From assembly GCF_010093815.1 (NCBI RefSeq), contig NW_022985558.1, positions 378,640 to 442,639 on the forward strand: a stretch of DNA of 64,000 nt, read 5' to 3'. The DNA comes from Pseudovirgaria hyperparasitica (Eukaryota > Ascomycota > Dothideomycetes > Acrospermales > Acrospermaceae). This document shows, piece by piece, positions 11,401 through 22,250 of this stretch. Position 1 is the stretch's first letter; every line of letters starts with the position of its first letter. The notes under the pieces were generated by a model, which saw nothing but the letters and a program-made list of their open reading frames with translations, was not told where the DNA came from and ran no database searches. The translations under genes and the position numbers were made by a program.

Positions 11401-12946
11401 GTGTGAGACCATTATTATTGAATGTCTATGGGCCTTCCACAGACCTGACTCGATCTATGGAACCACAGTCACGTTCTTTTCCTCGATTCACGGTCTGTGA
11501 AATGCAACCCGATACTGTGGGAATGCACACCATTTCTTACCGCGAAAGCACTCAGCTGCAGTAGAGTTGTCGCACCGCATAATCTTGCTTGCAGCTTCAG
11601 CATGCGTGTCCACTTGGACCTCTCCAGTCGAACCATAGTTCATCTTGACTCTGGCTATGAACCTTGCTGTCAGTACCACCAGACTTGGATCATATTTATA
11701 GCGTTTGGGCAGGCCAGGAATTCTGTTTCAATATTTACTATATGCTATTCAATTTGCGATCTCCACGGAATCGCCCCAGGGTGGATCCTGAACGACGATC
11801 TGCTCGCTCACGCAGACATATGTTGGAGCCTAGGCATCGATTGAGGGATTAATGCCTTCCCAGTCTAGTGTTCAGCCACTACTAGACAGTGACTGAATAT
11901 CGTGATTCCTCACTGCCATTGTATTGAATCCAAGAATTCTTGGTCTTCAAAAGGTGTGGCTGGGACCCTGAATGCTAGTCGTCGCTACCTGATGCCACTC
12001 TTGACGATGGTGAGTCGCCTGATATGATTTTGTGTCCCAAGTCATGTCCCACGACATATCGAATTTCTGATCAGCGACCAGTACTCGAATCAGGTGTGAC
12101 CTCTAGCTTGAACTACACTGATTCGTCTCCGAGTGTTCTGAATGTCTGTCAAATCCATCCGCTTGCCAGACCCTTCTCGAGACATGCATAGTTGACGAAG
12201 GCTCAACCTTGACCCAGTGCACGGTGACGAGTGGAGCAGTCTGCTCGGTTAGCACGCTGAATGGTGTTGTTGTTGTATCATGTTTCGTGATAGGAGGATG
12301 GTCATCCCTTCAACACGTCTATAAGGACCGTTGAACGTCCCCACATGTTCTAAAAGGGGTCTGTAGGGCTGTCCAGGACGTCCAGTCGGGCCCTACACGC
12401 TCGTATGACCCGCGTCCCGCAACAGCATTATGACAGCGATGTTTTTGGGCTGGCATCTACACTGTGACATGTATGTATCGTGGAGCGTCGGTGTATCTTG
12501 AACCTTTCGGTATGTCAATCACCCCGACCTCATGGTAAGAACATATTCTTGGAGATGTTAGCGACCGCCATCTCGATACACAGGGCTTCGATTACCACAT
12601 GCTCTCGATCAATGCTGCCTCGGCGCATATCACATATGTAGACCGTATGGTTCGAATGAAGCACGCTTAACCCGAAGCATCTGTATCGTCACTGCCGAAT
12701 TCTAGCATGTAGTGTTATGTGGCCCGGCACTGACCGCTAGTAACATACATCCTCGAGTTCTGCCTACATCTACAATTACCTCCCCCTAGCATCGGCTCCA
12801 CCGACGTTACGCTTGTACTAATTCGATCACAGAGTGTGCCTTCTGGAAGGTTTCAGGATTCAATCACGCTAGAAAGCGCTAAGATTCAAGCTTAATGAGC
12901 TTCCAGGTTTTTGTAGATCACACCTAGTTGTCTCTTTTCAAGATGC
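8492..12946. other. Gene-poor region, no supported gene
   Basis: Both strands contain only short frames without family resemblance. 8492-9200 is probably the promoter and leader of the C2H2 gene. A plus-strand frame at 11195-11500 (101 codons) is open, but I recognise nothing in it. There is a homopolymer C run near 10522 and a short GACAATTA tandem near 10276. The composition is neither strongly AT-rich nor typical coding sequence. Confidence 0.5.
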
Positions 12947-13369
12947 TTGTCCTTGCAAAGGTGCAGATCCAGCCATATGCATGCACCTTGTCCCTGGAGA
13001 CACGAAGTGATGTGCACTGGGTCGTACGCATTCTTCCCTCGAAAGAACTGGCGCCTGTCGCGACTCATCAACGGCCCTCATCCCAGTCGACATTCTGCTT
13101 GCGCGAACGCATCGCGTGCGACAGTTTACCGTCTCACCAACTTGAAACACATACAGGAACACACCAAACACTTGAAAGTGCAGAAAAAGGAAACATACTT
13201 GAGCTGTCCTACATGCACCGGTCGACAACTGTGCGTTCGCCGACGTCTAGATATTGAGCTAAGACCAATTGTCTGTCCATCTCTCAATGGGGATCGCGTG
13301 AACACTTGCTCACCACCACGGCGGGAGCACAGGGGCCTGAAGCATGACTTCGAGTGGTGGCAATATTGA
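12947..13369 (+). pseudogene. Possible decayed C2H2-finger gene fragment
   Basis: An open frame of 140 codons contains TNLKHIQEHTKHLKVQKK, then LSCPTC, then VRRRLDIELRP. The order and spacing resemble fungal multi-finger proteins (finger helix, linker, CPxC knuckle, RRxxLxxHL helix), but key cysteines and histidines are missing or displaced. The N-terminal part looks random. This may be chance; I offer it only as a relic candidate. Confidence 0.2.
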
Positions 13370-14990
13370 GATCTGTAGACAGCCATGTGCTGTGTTGATG
13401 CAGCAATAGTCTATATCTACGTCTTCAGAGTCGATGAGTATCAGGTAAGTTGATATTTTCTTCCTCAGTACCGCATGTTACATCACGGAATGATAGCCCG
13501 CGGTTTCCAAAACCATTTTCACCAAAATTATACATCTCCATAGAATATACTCTGACCTTCAAGTTGTCGCACACTATCAAAATCCGACATATCGCCATTC
13601 TCATTCAGTAACGTCTCTTCATCCTTGCACTACCCTCCTTTCGTCATGTCCAGCATACCCATATCGCCTATTCCTACCTCGAGCCAGTCATTCATCTGAC
13701 TTAACCCAGCATCTTCTTGATTTCTTCCTGAAGCGTCCTCTAAACCCAGCACGCGATACCAAAGACTTTACCCGCTCCGTGGATCTCCGGGACCCTTATT
13801 CATCTCGTTCTTTGTGATCTCACATACACTTCCATCTGGTTCTTGCATCTCCTTGATCTATCGAACCGACCGTTTGCTGCTCCACTTCTTCGTCCCCTTT
13901 TCCCTCCCGCCTCCCCACTCTCTCCGCCATTTCCGTCAGCCGTCCCACGCGAACTCCACACTCGACGAAACCCCTGGAGAGTTTCATCTTTCAATACAAC
14001 GCGACTGCATGACGTCTCATATTCACTAGAACACTGTCTGTTCTAAAACGGGTCCATCTTCTGCCCACATCCTGGCGCCCCTATGTACCTCGGTAGCATG
14101 GCATACATGCTCACAAACTGATACACGTAATGCTTATACATGGTTTCGCGGCGTGGGGGGACACACACACACACACACATACGCATACACATACAAACAT
14201 ATATAGCGCCCCCTGCTAAGACATCGTCCCAAGGAAATGTTTCCTCCCGCTTTCTACCAGACCCCAACTCCCATTGTCTTGGGTCGTGATTAGAGCACCC
14301 TCGCGGCTTTGACCGGTGATGGTATATCATACTATTCTATTCTATTGACTTTTGCTATGGACCGAGGTAAGTAGATAGATGAGTAGCAAGGCAGGAAGGA
14401 AGGCAGACCGGAAAAACGGAAGATAGGACATACAGAGGTGGTAACGCAGAAGGAAGGAAGGAAGGAAAGAAGGTATGCGACCAGTCTCAAGCTTACAATC
14501 CCCCAGTCCGTCATGATTCCGTCTCGTCGTCTTGCGGTAATCTCGCCGTTGGTTGTTTGGAAGAGGTGAGGTGAGAGTGTACAGTGTACATTTTACAAGG
14601 TATACGCGCAATACATGATGTCGGCGATCGCCGATGGCCTACGTAGACCTACCACTTCTACTATGATCATTATTCTAGTATGAACTTCCATCAGTCGGTA
14701 GCATAGCCTAACGAGCAACACATACAGAATATACATCCACATATATCCAATACACAGACGTCCCTGCGGAGTTGCATCATGAATAGCAATATTCCTGCAG
14801 GGATAATTTGATGCAAGTAATGCGCTTGTGTGTATCTATATGTATCTTAGCGTTGTGTTTGTATCCTTATATTAACCATTCTCACATTCGCACACGAAGA
14901 AATGGCTCCGTACGCGTATACTAGACTAACTAATGTAGCGTACTGGTACAGAGAGATGTAGAGTACGTAGTTTTAGAGTCTCAATAGGGG
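13370..14990. other. Spacer with pyrimidine-rich tract and short microsatellites
   Basis: 13600-13990 is C/T-rich, like a fungal promoter or 5' leader, but no coding sequence follows on plus (the first ATG opens only a few codons). There is an (AC)n run at 14161-14179 and AAGG-rich purine tracts around 14390-14470. Confidence 0.45.
14161..14179. repeat. (AC)n microsatellite
   Basis: Nineteen bases of alternating AC directly follow a G run. Confidence 0.9.
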
Positions 14991-14999
14991 CATGTTAGA

Positions 15000-15290
15000 G
15001 TTTACGAACGACATCTTGAAAATTTGATAGATGCAAAACTTCTTACAACGCAAGAGGTTGATTTGCTATATGTTATTGACTACTAGATATCATTAAACGC
15101 TAGCTATTAGAGGTCCTAGAGGCACTTAGATAGAGGAAAGAATTTCAATACACCTACCTAGATTTACTTGATTATAGAAGTAATGAAATATAGATCTAAG
15201 GCTAATAGAGATCTCTCCCTATAAGGATAGATTAATTATAACTACTTTAAAGTATTATGACTAGCGGCCATTAGCAAGATACGTACGATA
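15000..15290 (+). pseudogene. RIP-like AT-rich relic of a coding sequence
   Basis: AT-rich, TpA-rich sequence. One plus-strand frame reads as plausible protein (YERHLENLIDAKLL, then IYLIIEVMKYRSKANRDL), interrupted almost only by TAG or TAA codons. That is the pattern expected when CAG/CAA Gln codons lose C to T by RIP. It probably derives from a repeat or transposon, but the family cannot be named. It abuts a microsatellite and the assembly gap. Confidence 0.35.
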
Positions 15291-15331
15291 ACACTCTTCT
15301 CTGCGTCTTTTTCTCTAGCATTATCGCGATT

Positions 15332-15364
<33 letters not shown>

Positions 15365-15785
15365 NNNNNNNNNNNNNNNNNNNNNNNNNNNNNNNNNNNN
15401 NNNNNNNNNNNNNNNNNNNNNNNNNNNNNNNNNNNNNNNNNNNNNNNNNNNNNNNNNNNNNNNNNNNNNNNNNNNNNNNNNNNNNNNNNNNNNNNNNNNN
15501 NNNNNNNNNNNNNNNNNNNNNNNNNNNNNNNNNNNNNNNNNNNNNNNNNNNNNNNNNNNNNNNNNNNNNNNNNNNNNNNNNNNNNNNNNNNNNNNNNNNN
15601 NNNNNNNNNNNNNNNNNNNNNNNNNNNNNNNNNNNNNNNNNNNNNNNNNNNNNNNNNNNNNNNNNNNNNNNNNNNNNNNNNNNNNNNNNNNNNNNNNNNN
15701 NNNNNNNNNCTTCTTCTCCTTCTTCTCCTTCTTCTCCTTCTTCTCCTTCTTCTCCTTCTTCTCCTTCTTCTCCTTCTCCTTCTTT
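15332..15785. repeat. Two trinucleotide-type microsatellites flanking an assembly gap
   Basis: A (CTA)n run (about 15332-15364) enters 345 unknown bases (15365-15709). A (CTTCTTCTC)n-type run leaves the gap (15710-15785). A minus-strand frame through this block (GEEGEEGEE repeats plus unknown residues) is an artefact of the repeat and gap. Confidence 0.95.
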
Positions 15786-16407
15786 ACTAATCATAATCTT
15801 CAATATCACTATCATGCACCTATCGTTACTAGCAGCCATACACGCGCAGGACTACTAGTTAGGGCCAAAGGAGCTCAACTCCGTTCACTTGGATGCATCG
15901 GCGAAGAATTCACGAAAAAGAGACATAGAGGTAGAGGAGCAGAGTATCTCGATTAAGAAAGTCCTCCTTCAAGGTTCTGTCGTTACTTATTAAAAAGGTG
16001 ATACCCCCAGGAGGTATTAAAGCGGGGTGTGAGGGCAGGCATGCACCCACCACCATGCCATGCCATGCCATGCTATATACAAAAACAAACCACATGCATC
16101 CACCGGTAGATATCCCACTCGACACGATATCAATACCGATACATGGCTTCCAAAAAATTTAAAATTTTGGCAGTAGCACACCACCAGATACAGTCATCAC
16201 CGCCCCAGGAAGAAAAAAAACGCCCAAAATATCCACAATCCATAAATACATATCCAAGACCCCGATTTTGGCAGCAATCCCAATTTTTCCCCAACATACT
16301 TTTATACGTTATTTCCACAAAAAGATGACACGACCTCCGTCCGCTATGCTGCATTGCGCAATTTTTTTTTGGGGGGGAATCATCAAAACACACAAGTCAG
16401 GTCACCA
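15786..16407. other. Spacer 3' of the DUF8004-like gene
   Basis: There is no gene. It contains a CATGC tandem (about 16052-16074) and a T10G8 homopolymer junction near 16361-16378. The latter is a place where a base-count error would be easy. Confidence 0.6.
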
Positions 16408-19212
16408 TTATTTCTTCTTCTTGTTCTTCTTATCCACCGGTATTCCTGCGCCTCCCAGGATGTCATCGAATGTCGTCTTTCCACTACCCGCCCGACTCCC
16501 GGGCCTACTGCCTCCCGCTCCGGCTCCTAGCCCCATCGGATCGATGCCTGCCGGTACAGGTAGTGCTTCCAAACCCAGCATCATCACGCTCTCTCTCTTG
16601 CCCCTACCGCTAGGCGTAGGACTCTCTGCACGCAGACTTCTCGGTCGCGGCATCGCCTCGCCGCCGCCCATAATTGCAGGCGGCGGCGCAAGACCGCCTT
16701 GGTGAGCGCCACCCTGTGGATCGAGCATGTCCTGCACAGCGGCGTCAAGCAGACCACCGATTTCGTGACTCCAAACCTCGGCCATTTTCCACGCGTGGCT
16801 GCGCCGGTAGATGCCCTCTACGCCATGCTCGACAACATCTGCAGGGAGAGACACAACACCCGTGGAGCCTGCGATGCCGTACCAGTTGCGCTGGGTGGCG
16901 TGCGCATCGTCAGTGCGCGCCCAAGGCACTCCGGAGCGAGGAACCTCGCAAAGGAAGTACTCCACGCCAGCCGTCCACTTGAGACCTGGCGCGTCGATGA
17001 CAAGCATAGGGAGAGCATTGAGGACTGCGTAAAGGAAGAGCCATTGTCCGATGCGCAGGTCAAGGATCTCATCAAAGGTGCGGTTGTGGGCGGTCTTAGA
17101 CTCGAGTTCGAAGAAGGCGGCGAGGAAAGGGTGGGATGGTTTGACGGCGTCTGCGTTGTGAGTAGATTTGAGCAGAGTGCGGACTTCGTCGTCTTTGAGC
17201 TTCTTCGCGCGAGTTTTAGCATCTCTCTTTGCATCGCCTGTGGTGTGATCTTTACGAATGGTGGAGAGAGAGGGGAGGAGGGGGACGTCAAAGGGGATGG
17301 GTGGTTGAACGGGAGGGGACGCGCGGTCATATTCTGACAGAACGAGACGCAAGGCTCTGGCAATGGCTTGCTCATCAGACTCATCGTCAGGCTGGCCGAC
17401 AGGGTCGAGAGTGCGAGTTGTGAGATTTGTACGGTCAACCAGCATATCATATAGGACAGACATGTCATCGTAGAGCTCTTTCAGCACAAGGCGGTTCAGC
17501 CCACTCGTCTCAAGAGAGTTCTTCTTGGAGCTTGCTTTAGGAGGCCAGGCACCGTACTTGTGTTTGTAGTAGCCCATGATGTACTTTCGCGTTCCCATAA
17601 AGGCAGATTGCCAGGCCTGGAAACGAACTTGCTTCCGTTCGGATGAGGTCTTGCTGTTCATGATGCCGGCGAAAATAGAGGGAAAATCAAAGTCTTGCAA
17701 ACGGCCATTGATATTCTTCTGGCGCATCTCAAGATCCATGGCCGCTCTGTCCATCTTGTTATGGGTCTTTGAGCTTATGAGCGTGAATTTGGGGCTTTTC
17801 ATCTTTTTGAGCTCGTCCCGTTTCCCTACACCATGGACGAAGCCCTCGTTGTACAAGGCCTGGCAGCGCATACGCTCACCTAGGACAATAGCCTCAACGG
17901 TCTTTTCTCGGCTCGACCGTACGTCATCGAGGTTTAGCTCTTCCACATAGTTTGCGAAACTTGCACTTGCAACCTCTCCGTGCGTTGATCCATCAAGATT
18001 TGAAAACTCCCATGTGTCGAGAAGCTCTGCAATCTTCATGAACGCACTAAACACGGATGGCCGCCTCTCAGTTGCAACTAACGACTGCCCGACAAGGAAG
18101 GCAAATAGATTGCGAACACCGATCAAGAGCTCTGAGTCGTCCACTGTCAAGCATGCATTCGGCTTGTTTGCCATCACATCAGGACTGAGAGTCAAAGGGA
18201 GATACAGATGCGTTTCTGCCGGCCCAGAGAAGTCGGGATCAGTGAGAGGGCGCGAGCGTCGAGAACCAGAACCAGAGCCAGAGCCAGAACTAGAACTTTG
18301 CATGTCCAGAGGTCTGAGATCAGGAGATGTATCCGGCGGAGGGGTGGCATCGCTGAGAGAAGAGTGTCGGGACCCTGCGTCTATAGGTTTACGTCGGACG
18401 ACGGAAGAATGTCGTTGCTCGGGTGCGATGGCTTCGCTGTAGACTCTCCCATGGGCAATACGAGTCAGAACAGGCGAGCTGGAGTAATGAGCAGAATGCA
18501 CACGAAAAGATGGTCCTTTGTCCGATGTTCGGGGAAAGAGGTATATGAAGGTGTCACCAGTGTAGTCCCATAGCTCGGAAACCTAGAACACAATTTAGTG
18601 CGGGCCAAAAATACCACGTTGTGCACAACTAACCCTCTGACCGGCTAGCAAGGCCCCTAGAGTATATGGTACGACTTCATCATGCCCCGCGATCCATGCT
18701 GACGGCTTGTTGCTGATTTTTCGATTGTCTTTTAGGTCTTTCGACAAGAACTTCTTCTTTGGCTTTCCCTCGCTCAGATCGCTTGTGCTTCGAAGTGTAT
18801 GTGTGGGCGCGAAACCTCCAACGATGCTTCCGGGACGAGAGCTGGCAGGCGATCCAGTCTGTGGCGCACCATCACTGAAACGTGGAGGAGGAAGTAATTC
18901 GGTTTCGAGCGGTGGCAAGGCTGGTTGATTTTGTGACGGAGGCTGCACAGGATGGTGGCCTTCTGGTGGAGAGTAATTTGGCAGCGAAAAATTCGGAATC
19001 GAAGATGTAGATGAGACAGATGTGTGTGACGGTACGCGGTCTTGTGAGGCCTTTCTGAGCTTCCTCAGACTTGGCAACGGGCTCTTCTCGCGTATACGGG
19101 ATGTAGATGAATTGTTCGCCTGAGCAGGCGCGGCAGGCGTAAGCAAGTCATCATTACTACTGAAGGACAGGAAGGTGGAGAGTCTCTTTGACCTCCGTGT
19201 GAAAGCCTCCAT
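16408..19212 (-). CDS. DUF8004-like fungal protein, two exons, 917 aa
   Basis: Exon 1 is 19212-18634 (193 codons) and exon 2 is 18582-16408. The 51-bp intron (18633-18583) has a GTTAGT donor, a CACTAAATT branch-like site and a TTCTAG acceptor; phase 0. Splicing joins GALLAGQR to VSELWDYTGDTF and gives an uninterrupted protein. The N-terminus is Ser/Pro-rich and basic. A conserved block starts near residue 170 (SAWIAGHDEVVPYTLGALL) and runs through YLFPRTSDKGPSFRV and SSPVL. This resembles the fungal domain of unknown function I know as DUF8004; function unknown. A middle segment contains ANKPNACLTVDDSELLIGVR and an aromatic-rich core (RNWYGIAGSTGVVSLP, AWKMAEVWSHEIGGLL). The C-terminus is Gly/Ser/Arg-rich and ends in KNKKKK. 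I see no signal peptide or membrane segment. The family name is from memory and should be confirmed by a profile search. Confidence 0.82.
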
Positions 19213-20629
19213 GTCCAGTGGTTATGAGAGAAGTCGGACAGGGAGGGAGAGGAGTGGCTCCAAAAAGAAGGGAGATAATAGCCTGGCCGAAAAGGAAGCA
19301 CAAGAGGAGAGGAGAGGCAGTCTTGGGCCGAAGCGGGTCTGAAGAGCGGACGTGTAAGTTTTGACTGGCGATTCATCGGTGAAGGGTCTCTTACCTTTCA
19401 AGGAAAACCTTGTCGCAGGGCCGCTGTGGGTGCGTGTGTGTGTGCGTCGACAGCGTCTCCACCAGATTGAGCCAAACAAGGAAAGGCGAGTATGGCGTGA
19501 GTGCTGGGTAAATGTCCGAGTTGATTACAAACAGCTCTGACGATGGCTACGCGGGCACATTCGTGGTCGGAAGACGGACAAGGCAAAGACAAGGGCAGGG
19601 GGCGGAGAAGAATAAGAAGTATGCCACGGTCGATAGGGAAGAGGTGAGAAGGTGGAGTGAATGAACAAAGAGTGAGACAGAAGGAGGGAGTAAAAGGGAC
19701 GGAGGAGAAAGAGAGGCTTAAGAAAAGCAGAACAAACACGACATGATGAGCATCTTCACAGTGACAGTGCCAGGCTACACGTTTGTAGCGTGCGTTGGCG
19801 GACGATGTGTACGTAACGGCAGGCCACGTTATGTTCTGAATAATGGAGATCATCGTAAGCAATTCCTGTACAGAGAGTCCTTCGCCCGTTTTTTTCCCTT
19901 GCCAGCAGACCAAAAGAAGCTTGACAGGGTGGATGCAAGTGAATGGGGGTATTGAAATGACGTACCACGACCGCGGGTGGCTGCTTTACCTGAGGCTCTA
20001 AGGCGCTGACACGCGAAGAAAAGGCGCCAAAGGCAAGCTAAACTTTCTAAAAGTAGCCAAGCACTCGCCAATCAGCCCTCAGCCACCGCCGCCGCTTGAT
20101 GGGCATGGGCTGCTGTTAATAATTAGGAGATCGCTGGAATCGCTGGAATCGCGAGAATAGTGGGGTAAGGCCGCCCGCCGCCCGCTAAGAAATATCTTCT
20201 CTCGCGCGCTCGCAAGACGACCAAAGGAGGAACACACACAGGTCAAGATACATCGACGTCGTACATGGACATAATGCGCACATACAATACACTGTACGAG
20301 TAGTAAATTACCTTGTTACCAACATGCATTCATCTTTTCAATATGTTTCAGCTTACCCATCAAACACCGAGGGATGGTACGTGCTACTGGTCAGACGAGT
20401 ATTGGTGCATCCGACCACGCCCCCTAAGCTGAAACATGTCCATGCAAGGATACGGGCAGTCTTGGGCTCTTTCGTTGAGGCATAAAAAAAGGCTTGGACC
20501 AACATTCAAAGCTCCAGCTCGATGCTCGTATGAGTTCCTGGTGTCCTTGGACGGACCCTTTCGCATCATCCTTCGGGGGCTGGGGCGGAAGTCTAATAGA
20601 CGAGCGCGTCCAACGATATGAAGCACAGC
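19213..20629. other. Upstream region of the DUF8004-like gene
   Basis: Purine/pyrimidine-biased tracts (19213-19740) are typical of a fungal promoter and 5' leader for the minus-strand gene. No independent gene is supported. Confidence 0.5.
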
Positions 20630-21170
20630 ACTATATTTCCTACTAGTAACCTATTAGGTACACTGGAACCTTAGTAATACTTCTCTTTAATTACATTAAG
20701 TATCTATAAAAGAAATATATAGTTAGAGAGGAAAATATAAAGGATTTTTGTATTAGAATGTAGTAGCTAGTCATCTATATAGGTTTAGTATAATCTACTT
20801 CGTCCGCTTAATTGATCTAATTACGTTTACGTTTGATACGATAGAAACATTGGCGGAAAAATCGCACCAGGAAACGGCAGTCGCTATTCTAGGTTTGGCG
20901 TACTCGCTTCGTCCAGCACGCTACGCCTAATTAGGCCTTTGCCCTGTCATCCTGTCAACAATGGTCCAAGATAATCACCGATCGCCGGAATGCCTCCGTG
21001 CGCAATTCGCATTACCAATATATGTTTTCTTAGGCGTATTAGCTTTTTTCTTCATGGTACTCTAATTATTACCTATAAATGTTATTTAACTAAAGGCGGC
21101 ACTATAGACCTATAGCATTAAAGAAATAGAGACTTGGAAAGTAGGGTTTTGGTAATAGGTGGCAGTCGGA
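20630..21170. other. AT-rich patches, possible RIP-mutated repeat remnant
   Basis: 20630-20830 and 21000-21120 are rich in TA, TAT and ATTA words compared with flanking DNA, separated by a GC-normal piece. No terminal inverted repeat or target duplication could be defined by eye. Confidence 0.35.
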
Positions 21171-21699
21171 GATTAAATTAGACCCCCTCTGTATCATATA
21201 AACTCGACCACAGGCCCACCCGTCATGCTCGTGGGTACAACAACACGCTCTCTCCTTTAACCATCCCCAACGCTCCTGCTCCTCGCTACTCATATTCCCT
21301 TTCTGTCATATAGACATCATGCCTACTCCCGCCCTGACTAAATAGCCCCGCGGAGGTGTCGCTGCACGGAACCACAACTGCACCATGAAGATGAGCACCG
21401 AGCAAGTTTTGCGAGCACATGAGCGAAAGTCCTGATCTTCAGTGTCCTTCATTAGAACAGGTGACAGCCTAGGCCAATCTGTCAAGCACACTCGTCTGTA
21501 TGTGTCTAGATCCGCATACTAGATGATGATTTAATTGACGACGATATGCTTCCAGTAGAGGACTTGCTTGGATTAGAGGAACTTATGGCACCTTCATGAT
21601 TCATACGTTGGTCCCATCTTCGTCGAAAGGTAGGCATTCACTGGTAAGACTTGCCAGATCCGTAAACTGCGATATGGTGGCCACGAAAAAGCGAAGATG

Positions 21700-22250
21700 G
21701 ACAAGCTGGACTTCTGCTAGTTTGACAGAATCAATCAACAGTATGTACGCTTGGTACAATGCGGCGATCGTGTACCACGTATATCTATGGGACATCAGGA
21801 CTGCCAGCAACGGCATAGACCGTTGTTGGAGTGGAGTTTTCAGCGTCAAGAAGATCTTCCAGTATAGTCAGTGGTACACGTGCCGCTAAAGTCTTCAGAA
21901 ACTTATCGCCCCAGACACGGTTGAATTCTTCGCAGATGACTGGACGAAGATTACAACGACGGCGGCACTAATGTGCCAATTAGCCTCAGTCATTGGGTTT
22001 CCTCGACGTGTGATGGCATGAGACCCATCGGTTCACTTGTGCGATCACAGAGCGAATATCGTGGGCTTCGGAAAGGACTATTACCTAGAGTGGAGGATTC
22101 TGCGTATTATCTACCTGGAGTCCTGAATAAGAATCTTCCCTCCTCTACGGTGAAGGATAAAAATTGTTCATCGGGTTGCAAGAGGAAATATTTAGGACAA
22201 CGTACGACCTGACTCTCTTAACACAAGTCGCGTATACATATGACTAACAA
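21700..22250 (+). pseudogene. Decayed HET-domain (heterokaryon incompatibility) gene
   Basis: HET-family landmarks appear in order on the plus strand but are broken by stops and frame changes. Readable pieces are SLTESINSMYAWYNAA and VYHVYLWDI (from 21719), YSQWYTCR followed by a TAA where the family has the GWTLQEL Trp, then LIAPDTVEFFADDWTKI and QLASVIGFPRRV (about 21905-22010). Then come DGMRPIGSL in another frame, RISWASERT, DSAYYLPGVLNKNLP (a third landmark in a shifted frame), LLYGEG, and GLQEEIFRTTYDL (to about 22215). Family knowledge: HET-E-type domains show this exact order. The stop at the Trp position fits two G-to-A changes and several others are TAG/TAA, compatible with RIP or neutral decay. 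The N-terminal ALSHxWG part is not recognisable. It cannot make a functional protein as it stands. Confidence 0.8.

Noticed and set aside
15321-15839. 172-codon minus-strand frame with Gly-Glu-Glu repeats
   Set aside because: It runs through 345 unknown bases and two microsatellites; an artefact.
19398-19913. 171-codon minus-strand frame upstream of the DUF8004-like gene
   Set aside because: Ser/Leu/Pro-rich translation of a pyrimidine-rich promoter/leader tract; no homology recognised.
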